DNA from: Morella rubra
Taxonomy: Eukaryota > Streptophyta > Magnoliopsida > Fagales > Myricaceae
Assembly: GCA_003952965.2 (NCBI GenBank)
Contig: CM025849.1
Coordinates: 19,692,377 to 19,756,376 of the forward strand
Reading direction: 5' to 3'
DNA: 64,000 nt
How positions within the stretch are numbered: the first letter of the stretch is position 1; every line of letters begins with the position of its first letter. The notes under the pieces were generated by a model. That model was not told where the DNA came from. It ran no database searches and saw nothing but the letters and a program-made list of their open reading frames with translations. Positions 31,725-40,819 of the stretch are shown here, in pieces. The translations under genes and the position numbers were made by a program.

Positions 31725-32292
31725 AGCAAGAATTCCAAGCCCTAACTAGCTCTCCTGTTAGGATCATGGGTGGAACCAGTGGAAACAAAAAAACACACCC
31801 CTAAGTAACAACAACAATAATTGTTCTTCTTTTGAATCACTACTTATTTTCGCATTCATAAACCCAAGGTTCAATGTCAGACTCATCGTACGGGTCCTGT
31901 AGATATTGCTGATATTCCGCCTGCTATTTTGAAATGTGACTGGTTTTGTAAGTCCCCTTATTCCCTTAAAGTTGTATTGGTGTGGGTGTTTTCTTTGGCT
32001 TAGAAAAATAAAATAAAATAAACCCAAGGTTCAATGACTCACGTCCTGCGTGGTATCAGGATTTGTGGTAAAAATTGCTTCTTGCAAATTTCCCAGAAAA
32101 GGCATCCATGACTGGAGCACCCATTATCATTACAACACCAATCATGCTAAAATTAGGAGATGTATTGGCATCTCATGCTAAGGTGAAAAGGATCAGGCCA
32201 ATTACTTGAAGCATAGCAGAGATGTATTCATGAACTGGATATTTCCTTCTCAACCCAGGAATGAAGGCACCCATTATCATAACAGGAAGGAC
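31725..32292 (-). pseudogene. UDP-galactose transporter (UTR2/4-like) pseudogene (unit B)
   Basis: Minus strand. After an AG acceptor (32293-32294) an exon (32292 to about 32043) reads [39 protein letters not shown], then a stop, then NTSPNFSMIGVVMI, and after a frame change NLQEAIFTTNPDTTQ. The next exon (31790 to about 31725) reads FPLVPPMILTGELVRAWNSC. These are consecutive membrane segments of plant SLC35B-type nucleotide-sugar transporters, which move UDP-galactose/UDP-glucose into the ER or Golgi lumen. The first four and last three or so membrane segments are absent. A premature TGA, a frameshift and missing exons make it a pseudogene. Between the two exons lies a local duplication of 'aaacccaaggttcaatg'. 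Confidence 0.75.
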
Positions 32293-32633
32293 CTGAATTC
32301 TCACAAAAAACAAATGTTAGAAAAACACATGGGAACCTAGTTTAGATAGACATATCCAAATTGAACCTCAATGATCAATCAAACAACATTCAATACTGTA
32401 AATATCTAAAATCTAAAAACTTCATCATTCTGATTTTCAAGAATTATGGCAAAAACGAAGTTGATCAACAACAAATCCAGAAGCAAACAGCGGTCAGCCG
32501 TCAGCGTTCAGCTTACAGAAGGTAAAGATTAGTCCGAATTAAGTGCCTGCCTGCCCTGGCCTCTGGCTCCATCTAGCTTAATTAATTAGTCATTCATTCT
32601 AGCCAATCCCTTGCCAAAACACTCATCTATGAT

Positions 32634-33689
32634 CTATGATGAGACGAGATCAAGAAATAGCTCGTCAAGCAAAGAAGTACAAACCTCATCCTCAATCGCA
32701 ATGTCCAATGCCACCACTTCTTCTTCTTCAACCCATGTCCTCCACCGCCCACCTTTCTCCATGTCCCTAACATACGCTTTTCTCCCATCCTGCACCTCCC
32801 ATCCCAGCAACATTTCTTGGGGGTTCCCACTAAGCCAATCTTCTGCCACTTTCAGTGCTTCATGCTCAAATACGTTACAACCACTTGTTGTCCTCGCATA
32901 ATTTGAATTGGCTTCTTCAATTGTCTCCCGAAAGAAATCTAAAACCACATTGGCTCCCTTGAGTTTAGCATCATATAAGGAGCTATTGTTCTTGATGAGG
33001 CCAAGTAATTCTTGAGCCTTTCGTTCTGTTGGTTTCTCCTCTTTATTGTCGAACGCGATGTTCTCCTGGGAGGAAGTTGAGCAAGGCTGCATGGCGGATT
33101 GAGGAGCTTCATGAATTATCTAAAACTCAGAAGAAGCAGTGAAGGAACAAATCAGGTAAGTCTAGCTCACCAACAGTTTATTCTGATCGGACGGTTTATC
33201 CTGTTCGTTGAGAATATCACGGAACAATCTTCCCCGTCCGTTTTCACTCACTTCCTTGTGAGAAGCTTTCTTGCAGAAGCTCCTTTTGAAGAAGAGCTTC
33301 CGCGAAAGGCTTCTAGGTAGAAGCCCTTTCCTGCTACCTCCGTTTCTTATGGATGGCGACGAAGACTTACAGGAGTGAAACGGCAGTTTCTTCTTGACGG
33401 CGTTAATCACGGAAGCCGAAGCTCTCTGCAGGGCGGAAATGGTTGTAGAAGCAGCCGCCTTCGAACGGCTTCGACTGAGAAGTCGTTGTTTCATGGTCAC
33501 TTTGAGATCGACCTCCAGGAGGAACCGGAGACTGGTGCAGCATTGCCGCCGCGGAAATGATTTGAAACCGTTGGACGAACAGGATCTGAGGAAATCGTCC
33601 CTAAGACAGTCTTTCAACATCAACGGCCTCTGTTGAATGAGAGCTGGTTTCCTCTGATTCTGATCATCGGAGGGAAGAATCGAAGCCAT
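32634..33689 (-). CDS. DUF4378-domain protein (possible TON1-recruiting-motif family)
   Basis: Two-exon gene. Exon 1 (33689-33171) starts MASILPSDDQNQRKPALIQQ and contains CSSNGFKSFPRRQCC and SRSRSKAAASTTISALQRAS, a basic, serine-rich N-terminus typical of this plant family. Exon 2 (33119-32634) carries the C-terminal DUF4378 signature: AEDWLSGNPQEMLLGWEVQD, GRKAYVRDMEKGGRWRTW, then an acidic end DELFLDLVSS. A GTGAGC donor and TTTTAG acceptor define a phase-0 intron of only 51 bp (33120-33170), unusually short for a plant, so the junction needs transcript support. Predicted product is about 334 residues; homologues I recall are longer, so a middle section may be missing. Some family members act at cortical microtubules; function here is inferred only. 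Unit A holds a broken copy. Confidence 0.75.
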
Positions 33690-33719
33690 TGTAATTTTAA
33701 CAGAATAGAAAAAGCTTTA

Positions 33720-34435
33720 AGCTATAACGTAGTTAAAGGGTTTAAATCGTAAGGGAGAGAGAGAGAATTTCGGATTCTACAGAGAGACAAATACAGAGAA
33801 ATAAAGCAGTAATATGTAGAGTAGTAGACCGGAAATGCAGTACGGTTATGAGTAAGGAAGAATCAAAGGTTCCATTAATTCACTTCTGAGAGAGCTCAGT
33901 GGCTTTTACAGTAACTCGGAGAGAGAGAGAGAGAGGTAAGGGGAAATTGCTGTTAGAGTAAAGGCATGATTTATAGGTGAAAGAAGAGAGGAGACAGAGA
34001 AAGCGAAAGGTAGGTTCTGGCCTCTGGAGGTGAAGATCTGCACGAGACGCTCAGCACTACACCTCTGCATGAGACCGTGGAGACCACAAGTGCATCCTCA
34101 CCTCTGGACGCACCAGCAAATATCTCTCCTGCAAATGTCAGAATCTGTTAGAATATTTCTAGAAGAATTCCTCTGCTATGCTCGATGTAAATGACTGGTG
34201 CACCCTAGCTACAGACTTCTATATATATTGGCTGTACAGGTTTGTTAGGTAAAGAATATTTGTCCTACTATTGCGGTATACACAACGCGTGGCAACTCAG
34301 GCCGTTACAAGGGATTCTTCTCGAATGTCTGTGTCAGCTGATGACTGAGCTTGCTGATTGGAAGAGATCTATGAGCTGGCAAGGGTGATACTCTAAAAGA
34401 GAGAGCCAATTAAGCAGATGGCAGAGAGGTAGAAG
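33720..34435. other. Upstream flank, (GA)n tracts and possible LTR-like block
   Basis: Contains GAGAGAGA tracts (about 33753 and 33917), presumably the 5' flank of the DUF4378 gene. Further right is a block with CCTCTGGACGCACC and a TATATATATTGGCTGT box near 34222, reminiscent of an LTR promoter. A degenerate counterpart of the CCTCTGGACGC block is found at about 41705, in the same orientation. Confidence 0.4.
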
Positions 34436-34715
34436 AAGCCGCAGCTAGGAGGGAAGGTTTTGCAGTGGCTGCTAGAGTATTTCGTGAGTGTAATTGGGTG
34501 GTTTTGGGGGCTGTTAATTGTTGAAAAAATTAATGCCAACTCTCCAGCAGAAGGTGAAGCATTAGCTGTAAGGTTGGGAATTGTGGAAGCTAGGAGAAAG
34601 GGATGGCAGAAGATTAAATTGGAATGTGATGCTGCCAATATCCTCAATTCTATTAAGGTTTTTCCCAGAACTGTGGATTGGAGATTGTCTACTATTGTAA
34701 GTGACATCCGAAGTA

Positions 34716-34952
34716 ATGTTTTCTTGCGATTTACTCCCCTTTTCTCTCCCCTCTCTCCTCTTCCCTCTACCCTACCTTCGCCCTTTTTCCTTGATGGCCC
34801 CATACACCCGTCCCCTGGTCTGCGCCTCTCTTCTCCCTTGCTTCCTTTAGTATCCTCCTCGAGCTGAGTTTTCCTTTGTCCTTTCTCTCTTTGCGGTTTT
34901 CCTTTCCCTTGTTCCTCTCCGTCACCTTTTCTCTTTCCCCTCTTTTCTTTCA
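34716..34952 (+). promoter_or_regulatory. LINE 5' untranslated leader
   Basis: Strongly pyrimidine-rich (CTCTCC/CCTTTT type) sequence between the target duplication and the ORF1 ATG. In L1 elements this segment carries the internal promoter. No TATA box is visible. Confidence 0.5.
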
Positions 34953-36647
34953 ATGGCGACTCTCTCTCTGGACACTCTGGAAGAAGCAATGGCCTCGTTA
35001 GTGGACAAGACCCAGCATATTAACTGGGATGACAGCACAGACGATGTCAATGAGGCCCTTTCCGAAGCTGCAGTGAACTCCCATCGAGTGCTAGTTGGCA
35101 AAATTATTTCCCAGCGTATTATCAACAAGCAGGCTCTGCGAGATATTGTCTTTCATTCGTGGAAATTTTTCGCTGGCCTTGACGTTGAAGACCTCGGTAA
35201 CAATGCTTTCTTGTTCACGTTTCCGGACCAAGGCCTCCGCGACCATGTTTCTTCTGGAGGCCCATGGAATGTACGTGGGCAACTCCTTATCCTCAAACCT
35301 TGGGACCCCTCTCTGTCGATTGGTGAGGTGGACCTTAGCTCTACCCCTGTTTGGATACAAATACATGGTCTCCCCATGTTCAAGATGACAGAACGTTGTA
35401 TCACCAATATTGGTCGGCTGGTTGGTCCAGTGTTAACTCATGACTTCCCGGCGAATGCTAAAATTCATGTTTCCCGTTTCTTTCGGGTTCAGGTGCTGCT
35501 GGATACCCGAAAACCTCTGCTTCCGGGTTATTATCAACAACGAAAGGACGCTGAGCCTTGCTGGGTTCAGCTAAAGTATGAGAAGATTTCTGATTTTTGC
35601 TACGCTTGTGGGCGTATTGGTCATTCTCAGTCCTCCTGTGAGCTCCAGTTTTCTTCGTTGGACCCTAACATCCGTTTCAGCCCAAAGATGAAAGCTGATG
35701 GTCCTGGGTCAGAATTTCGCAAGTGGTCGATTGCTGCTCCTATGGTGGACTCTCCATCTCACAAGGTCAGGGGTATGGCCTCCCCCTTGTCTTCTGGTTC
35801 TCCTTTACTTGGTCTTGATACGACCTCTCCGGTGCAATCTTTGTCTATTCTGCCGCCTGCCCGCCGTCCACTTTTCTTTCCCCCACAGTTTTCGCCCTCT
35901 GATGGTTCTGTTGTTGTTGGAAATGAGGGGCTGGCGTGTGTTCAGAGTTCTCTGACACCTGGAGGCGACTGCGGTCCCTTTCTCAGAGACACCCCTCCTT
36001 CCCTATCACTTCAAAACGGCTACCCCTCTGTCCCTCGGGACAGCTCAGCTGTGGTAACTTGTCCCCCCTCTAGTCCACTATGCCCTCCTGAAATCACCCC
36101 TTCAAAAAGCCCCAAGTCTGGCTCCTTCTCCAGCCCATCTCACCTCACCTTACACCTGTTGGGCCCATCTCGTATGTCCCCCCCTTTAAAACCTGTTGAA
36201 TCTGCTTCGGATGTCACCGCTGCTTTACTTACTCTGCCTTGGGCCCAGGACCTTTTTGCATCTGCTCCCGAGCCCAGCTTGGATGGTCTTCTTTCGCAAG
36301 CTTCTGTGCAGCATACCCAAACGACTTATCAAGCACCAAGTGGTTCTCTAGTTATAGATCGTTTCAAGTCTGAAAGAAAACGCAAGGAAGTTCGCTCTTC
36401 GCTGGATTTCTCTACTGACTGCACGATAGCTTCTTTGAAGTTTTCTGGCAAGTTTCGTAAAGAGAAAGGGGTAGTTATTCACGATGGCCGCCCTTATTGT
36501 GGTGCTAAGTCCCTTTCGACGACGGCAACTCAGAACCTTCAAAAGATGCAGGCGGCAGCTATGGATTCGGTCTCTCTTGAAGTTTCAGGTAACTCTTTGG
36601 ACATGGCTGGGGTGGCAAGCCTTATTGTGCCCCCACCCCACCCATGA
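34953..36647 (+). CDS. LINE ORF1 protein (DUF4283 and zinc knuckle)
   Basis: An intact 564-residue frame starting MATLSLDTLEEAMASLVDK. Residues about 45-170 form the DUF4283 nucleic-acid-binding region (FHSWKFFAGLDVEDLGNNAF, then GLRDHVSSGGPWNVRGQLLI). A CCHC-type zinc knuckle follows at about residue 210 (CYACGRIGHSQSSC, C-x2-C-x4-H-x4-C). The C-terminal half is low-complexity, rich in proline and serine. The family binds the element's own RNA to form the ribonucleoprotein that carries it back to the nucleus. The first ATG of the long frame was chosen. It overlaps ORF2 by the four bases ATGA (36644-36647), which suggests coupled translation by termination-reinitiation. No damage is seen. Confidence 0.92.
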   Translation: MATLSLDTLEEAMASLVDKTQHINWDDSTDDVNEALSEAAVNSHRVLVGKIISQRIINKQALRDIVFHSWKFFAGLDVEDLGNNAFLFTFPDQGLRDHVSSGGPWNVRGQLLILKPWDPSLSIGEVDLSSTPVWIQIHGLPMFKMTERCITNIGRLVGPVLTHDFPANAKIHVSRFFRVQVLLDTRKPLLPGYYQQRKDAEPCWVQLKYEKISDFCYACGRIGHSQSSCELQFSSLDPNIRFSPKMKADGPGSEFRKWSIAAPMVDSPSHKVRGMASPLSSGSPLLGLDTTSPVQSLSILPPARRPLFFPPQFSPSDGSVVVGNEGLACVQSSLTPGGDCGPFLRDTPPSLSLQNGYPSVPRDSSAVVTCPPSSPLCPPEITPSKSPKSGSFSSPSHLTLHLLGPSRMSPPLKPVESASDVTAALLTLPWAQDLFASAPEPSLDGLLSQASVQHTQTTYQAPSGSLVIDRFKSERKRKEVRSSLDFSTDCTIASLKFSGKFRKEKGVVIHDGRPYCGAKSLSTTATQNLQKMQAAAMDSVSLEVSGNSLDMAGVASLIVPPPHP

Positions 36648-39235
36648 GGTTGCTTCACTGGAACTGCCGTGGCCTGGCTCGGGCTGCGGCAGTCCGAACT
36701 CTCCGGGCCCTCATCGGGACTTCCAACCCCGATATTTTGTTCCTTGTTGAAACTAAGATTTCTGATGTTAGCTCTTCTCTTCGGCGTTTGGGTTTTCTCC
36801 ATTTTTTTCAACAGCCTCCTTTGGGTCGCAAGGGTGGTTTAACTCTTTCTTGGCGTGCTGGTATTGATTTGGAAGTCTCTGCTCTTAATCAACATTTCAT
36901 CAACGTGTTGGTTTTTTCTGATCCTGGGCATGTCCCTTGGATGATGACTCTTGTTTACGGTCCGACTGTTTGGGCTGACAAACAGCTTTTTTGGGATAAT
37001 CTTCGGGCTGTGGGCAGTGCGTTTGCAGGTGCCTGGCTTTGTCTTGGTGATTTTAATTCGGTGGTGTCTCAGCTGGACAAGAGTGGTGGGAATCCTGTTC
37101 TAGGCTCTTCTTCTTCTGGCCTTCGGCATTTTTTGCTCACTCAAGGTATGGTGGATCTCGGTTTCCACGGTCCCCAATTTACCTGGAGTAACAAACGCCA
37201 TGGGCGTGCACTGATTCGGGAGCGCCTTGATCGTGGTGTGGCTAATGGCGACTGGCGTCTTTTGTTCCCTCGTGCTTCTGTCAAGCATTGTCCCCGCACT
37301 TCGTCCGACCATGCTCCTATAATCCTCGATACCTTTGGTGATAATTTTTCGGGACCCCGTCCTTTCCGTTTTGAGCCTTTCTGGCTTCGCTCCCCCGAAT
37401 GTCACTCGGTTGTTGAGGCTGCTTGGCACCCCTCCTGTTTAGGCTCTCCTGCCTTCCGGGTCACCCAGAAAATCCAGAGAGTCAAGGCTGATCTGAAACG
37501 ATGGAATAGGGATTCGTTTGGTAATATTCAACAACAGATTCGGCGGTATACTTCGGAACTTGCTCGCATCCAAGCTCTGGACCCCACTCCCGCCACTGAG
37601 GCCCTCGAACATGATCTTCAATGGCACCTTCAAGATGTTTTGAAACGGGAAGAGGATTTATGGCGGTGTAAATCACGGCTACAGTGGCATTCCATGGCTG
37701 ATTTGAACACCCGATTTTTTCACCTATCTACTGTGGTTCGCCGAAGGAGGAACTCTATTGAGGGCATTAAAACGGTGGAGGGTTTTTGGCTTAATTCCCG
37801 TGACGAGATCGGTAATCATTTGGTCTCTTCTTTCTCTAATTTATTTACCTCTTCTTCCCCGTCCTTGGGCCCCGAAATTGACTCACTTATTTCCCCTGTT
37901 ATTTCCTCGGATGAGAATTTGCTTTTATGCCAAGTTCCGGATGAACCTGAGATTTGGCTCGCTATGCGTTCCATTGGTGCTCTCAAGGCACCTGGCCCTG
38001 ATGGGCTTTCTGCCCTTTTTTATCACTCTTTTTGGAGCATTGTTAAGTTGGATGTGGTACCGGCAGTGCAGTCTTTCTTTATTTCTGGCTTCCTCCTCAA
38101 ATCCCTCAACCATACCAATCTTGCCCTTATTCCCAAGACAGCTCACCCTACTCTTGCCTCCCACTTTCGACCGATCAGCCTTTGTAATGTTATTTATAAG
38201 GTGATCTCTAAAATCCTTTCTTCTCGCCTTAAACCTCTTCTCCATAAACTCATATCCCCTATGCAAGCCGGCTTTGTTCCCAACCGTCTTATCCAAGAAA
38301 ATTCTATCCTTGCCCATGAACTCATCCACAAGTTGAAGCATCACAAAGGGAAGCGCGGTTTAATGGCCCTTAAAATTGATATGGACAAAGCATACGATCG
38401 TATTGAGTGGGAATTTCTTTTTGAGGTCTTAAGATGCTTTGGTTTTTCTGCCTCTTGGATTCAATTGATTACACAGTGTGTCTCTACTGTTTCGTTCTCT
38501 CTTTTATTGAATGGCAGCACCTTTGGTTTTTTCAGCCCCAAGAGGGGGCTCCGGCAGGGAGATCCTCTTTCTCCGTTCTTGTTTATTTTGTGCTCCGAGG
38601 TCCTCTCTCGTTTATTTGCCACGGCTGAACAACACTCTCTACTCTCTGGTGTCAAAGTCTCTCGGCGTGCTCCTGCTATTTCCCACCTCATGTTTGCCGA
38701 TGATCTCATGATTTTTAGCCGTGCACGTGTGGAGGATGCTGAAGCTATTCACCTTTGCCTGGTTACTTATTCAAACTGGTCTGGTCAGCAAATCAGTGCT
38801 CTCAAGTCGGGTATTTTTTTCAGCTCTAATACTGCCGCTGCTCTGATTAACGATATATGCCTCTCACTGGATTTAAAGAAAACTGATCTGAGTGGCAAAT
38901 ATCTTGGGCTTCCCCTTCAATTTCCGAGGTCTCGGTTGGTTGCTTTTCGCGAGCTTCAAGAGCGTATTTTTTCTAGGCTGAACGGTTGGCAAGCCAAATG
39001 CCTTTCACAAGCCGGCCGTTTGACTCTCATTAAGTCGGTTGCTGCCTCTATCCCGGTGTATTCGATGTCCACCTTTCTTCTTCCGAAATGTTGGAGTCAA
39101 TCTATTGATAGAACTTTCAAGAATTTCTTTTGGGGCTTCAAAGATGCTCAACGCACCTTACTCCCTTGGCGTGGTCTACTGTTTGCAAGCCTAAGGAATT
39201 GGGAGGGCTGGGCCTTCGGAGGATGTTTGACGTGA
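36644..39235 (+). CDS. LINE ORF2, N-terminal part: endonuclease and reverse transcriptase
   Basis: This 863-residue frame starts MRLLHWNCRGLARAAA. The APE-type endonuclease occupies residues 1-230: WNCRG (Asn), VETK (Glu), GDFNSV (Asp) and SSDHAPI (Asp-His) are all present. The reverse transcriptase follows at about 440-720: LKAPGPDGLSA, a FRPISLCN block, KAYDRIEW, GLRQGDPLSPFLF and the catalytic FADDLMIF. The endonuclease nicks target DNA and the polymerase copies the element RNA from the nick. The frame runs out at 39235 because one base is missing around 39165; the natural continuation is in the next frame (see the entry starting at 39166). All catalytic residues that I can check are intact. 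Confidence 0.93.
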   Translation: MRLLHWNCRGLARAAAVRTLRALIGTSNPDILFLVETKISDVSSSLRRLGFLHFFQQPPLGRKGGLTLSWRAGIDLEVSALNQHFINVLVFSDPGHVPWMMTLVYGPTVWADKQLFWDNLRAVGSAFAGAWLCLGDFNSVVSQLDKSGGNPVLGSSSSGLRHFLLTQGMVDLGFHGPQFTWSNKRHGRALIRERLDRGVANGDWRLLFPRASVKHCPRTSSDHAPIILDTFGDNFSGPRPFRFEPFWLRSPECHSVVEAAWHPSCLGSPAFRVTQKIQRVKADLKRWNRDSFGNIQQQIRRYTSELARIQALDPTPATEALEHDLQWHLQDVLKREEDLWRCKSRLQWHSMADLNTRFFHLSTVVRRRRNSIEGIKTVEGFWLNSRDEIGNHLVSSFSNLFTSSSPSLGPEIDSLISPVISSDENLLLCQVPDEPEIWLAMRSIGALKAPGPDGLSALFYHSFWSIVKLDVVPAVQSFFISGFLLKSLNHTNLALIPKTAHPTLASHFRPISLCNVIYKVISKILSSRLKPLLHKLISPMQAGFVPNRLIQENSILAHELIHKLKHHKGKRGLMALKIDMDKAYDRIEWEFLFEVLRCFGFSASWIQLITQCVSTVSFSLLLNGSTFGFFSPKRGLRQGDPLSPFLFILCSEVLSRLFATAEQHSLLSGVKVSRRAPAISHLMFADDLMIFSRARVEDAEAIHLCLVTYSNWSGQQISALKSGIFFSSNTAAALINDICLSLDLKKTDLSGKYLGLPLQFPRSRLVAFRELQERIFSRLNGWQAKCLSQAGRLTLIKSVAASIPVYSMSTFLLPKCWSQSIDRTFKNFFWGFKDAQRTLLPWRGLLFASLRNWEGWAFGGCLT

Positions 39236-40752
39236 ACAGATCCCTGATTGCAAAGCTGGGTTGGCTTATTAATTCCAGACCTCAGGCTCTGTGGGTCCAA
39301 GTTCTTAAAGCCAAATATTTCCATGACTCTCCCTCGCTTGCGGAGTGTGTTCAAAAACCTTTGAGTTCCTGGATTTGGCAAGGCATTTTAGCCTGCAGGG
39401 ATCTTCTTGATAGTGGTATGATTTTTTCTGTGTCTTCGGGGGCTTCTATTCGGTTGTGGTCTGACCCTTGGGTCCCAGGGATGCCTGGCTTCCGTGCTCA
39501 ACCTCGTGATACTGCTTGTCCTATCTCCACCTCTCCTGTCCGCGTTAGTGAGCTTATTGATGGTAGCTCTGGTCAGTGGAACCGCCTCCTGTTGGATCTT
39601 TTGTTCTCTCCGGAGTGTGTCTCTAAGATCCTCTCTATTCCTCTACCATCCATTGTCCCTTCAGATCTGCTGACTTGGAATCTAGAATCTTCGGGAGTTT
39701 TTTCTGTAAAGTCTGCCTACTACGCGGATCAAGCTGCGAGATTCTCTTCTCCCTCTGGTTTGCCTATTTTTAATTGGGAGAAGCTTTGGAAAGCTAAGCT
39801 TCAAGGGCGCCTCAAACTTCTTCTGTGGAAGTTTGCTAGTAGAGCATTACCTGTTAAGTCCCATTTGTTCTTTTTAGCAGACCAAGTTTCTGAGGATTTT
39901 TTTCTCTGCCCCTTGTGTAAATCGGCGCCTGAATCTGTGGAACATCTTGCTTTCCAATGCCTCTTTGCTAAAATTTTGTGGAGCGAGGCTCCTCGGCCTT
40001 TTCGTATGGAAGCTCTTCAGCATCTGGATATTTCGTCTTGGCTGTCCTTTATCTTGAATGATGTTGTTTCTCTTCCCTTGCATTCTTCTGGTGCTCGTGA
40101 CTGGACCCTTCAGACTGCTATTATTTTGGACGTTATGTGGTATGCTCGCAATCAAGTTGTCCATTGTGATGCTGTTTTCCATCCTTCTGACTTGATTGCG
40201 AATATGAAGCGGCGTTTTATGGAGCACCGGGCTGCCTGGCGCGACTTTGATATGCGGCAGCATTTTGTTTGGAAGCCCCCTGACTTAGGTTCTTGGAAGT
40301 TTAATTGTGATGCGGCTGTCCGTGGTAATATGAGTTTTTTGGCCACTGTTGCTCGTGATGATCAGGGTTGTCTAAAAGGGGCCTGGAGTGATTTTCTTTT
40401 GTCTCCTAATCCTCTCCTGGCGGAGCTTCATGCTATTCGTCTTGCTTGCCAATCTGCTGAGTCGTCCCAAATTTGCTCTGTCATTTTAGAAAGTGACTCC
40501 TTGTGTTCCTGTCGTATTATCAATGACCCTACCTTCCTTGTGGAAGGCCCTTTGCTGTTCCATGCCACCCTCATCAGAGACTTCCTCCGAAGACATCCTG
40601 ATTGGCAGCTGAATTGGATTTCTCGTAAACAGAACTTTATGGCTCATCGCCTTGCTGCTTGGACTGCTTCGTCTTTTGTTTTTGATGTTCTTTCTATTTC
40701 GTGTCTTCCTCTATATGTCACGTCTGCTGATGATCCTTTGGATCCCCCTTGA
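39166..40752 (+). CDS. LINE ORF2, C-terminal part: zf-RVT and RNase H
   Basis: Continuation of ORF2 in the other frame (open from 39130, homologous from about 39166: AWSTVCKPKELGGLGLRRMF). It includes the zf-RVT zinc-binding region (FFLCPLCKSAPESVEHLAFQ at about 39900-39960) and an RNase H domain from about 40297: FNCDAAVRGN (catalytic Asp), AELHAIRLAC (Glu), LESDSL (Asp) and ISRKQNFMAHRLA at the end. It stops with TGA at 40750-40752, 26 bp before the poly-A. Whether the single frame change is a true mutation or a sequencing error decides if the element could be active. Confidence 0.9.
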   Translation: MAWSTVCKPKELGGLGLRRMFDVNRSLIAKLGWLINSRPQALWVQVLKAKYFHDSPSLAECVQKPLSSWIWQGILACRDLLDSGMIFSVSSGASIRLWSDPWVPGMPGFRAQPRDTACPISTSPVRVSELIDGSSGQWNRLLLDLLFSPECVSKILSIPLPSIVPSDLLTWNLESSGVFSVKSAYYADQAARFSSPSGLPIFNWEKLWKAKLQGRLKLLLWKFASRALPVKSHLFFLADQVSEDFFLCPLCKSAPESVEHLAFQCLFAKILWSEAPRPFRMEALQHLDISSWLSFILNDVVSLPLHSSGARDWTLQTAIILDVMWYARNQVVHCDAVFHPSDLIANMKRRFMEHRAAWRDFDMRQHFVWKPPDLGSWKFNCDAAVRGNMSFLATVARDDQGCLKGAWSDFLLSPNPLLAELHAIRLACQSAESSQICSVILESDSLCSCRIINDPTFLVEGPLLFHATLIRDFLRRHPDWQLNWISRKQNFMAHRLAAWTASSFVFDVLSISCLPLYVTSADDPLDPP

Positions 40753-40775
40753 TGTAACATACTTTGGTTCGTTTG

Positions 40776-40778
<3 letters not shown>

Positions 40779-40817
<39 letters not shown>
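40779..40817 (+). repeat. LINE poly-A tail
   Basis: 39 uninterrupted A residues directly followed by the second copy of the 15-bp target duplication. Length and purity suggest little time for decay, though such runs are also prone to length error. Confidence 0.95.

Positions 40818-40819
<2 letters not shown>

Larger units (their letters stand above)
29757..33719. repeat. Tandem duplication unit B
   Basis: Second copy of the repeat described for unit A. Compared with A its left third (29757-30850) has lost many pieces of 1-40 bases, with almost no substitutions. Its 31850-32820 part is longer than in A and includes a fuller transporter exon. The right end continues into unique sequence after 33719. 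Confidence 0.93.
34716..40817 (+). mobile_element. Near-complete L1-type LINE with target duplication
   Basis: A 6.1-kb non-LTR retrotransposon. The perfect 15-bp duplication GTGACATCCGAAGTA flanks it (34701-34715 and 40818-40832). Order: pyrimidine-rich 5' leader (34716-34952), ORF1 (34953-36647), ORF2 (36644-40752, one frame change), short 3' UTR, 39-base poly-A (40779-40817). Full length, an exact duplication and a long uninterrupted A tail all point to recent insertion. It is far richer in GC than the surrounding DNA. Confidence 0.97.

Noticed and set aside
32049..32060. TGGTATCAG, which looks like the tRNA-Met primer-binding site of an LTR element
   Set aside because: On the minus strand this is the coding sequence for the DTTQ end of a nucleotide-sugar-transporter exon, so the match is chance.
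34460..34867. 135-codon plus-strand frame as a separate gene
   Set aside because: Its first part is the older LINE RNase H frame; its second part is the 5' leader of the younger LINE, joined only by the insertion.
34393..34989. 198-codon minus-strand frame rich in Lys, Glu, Gly and Arg
   Set aside because: It is the antisense of the pyrimidine-rich LINE leader plus the older RNase H segment, so composition explains it.
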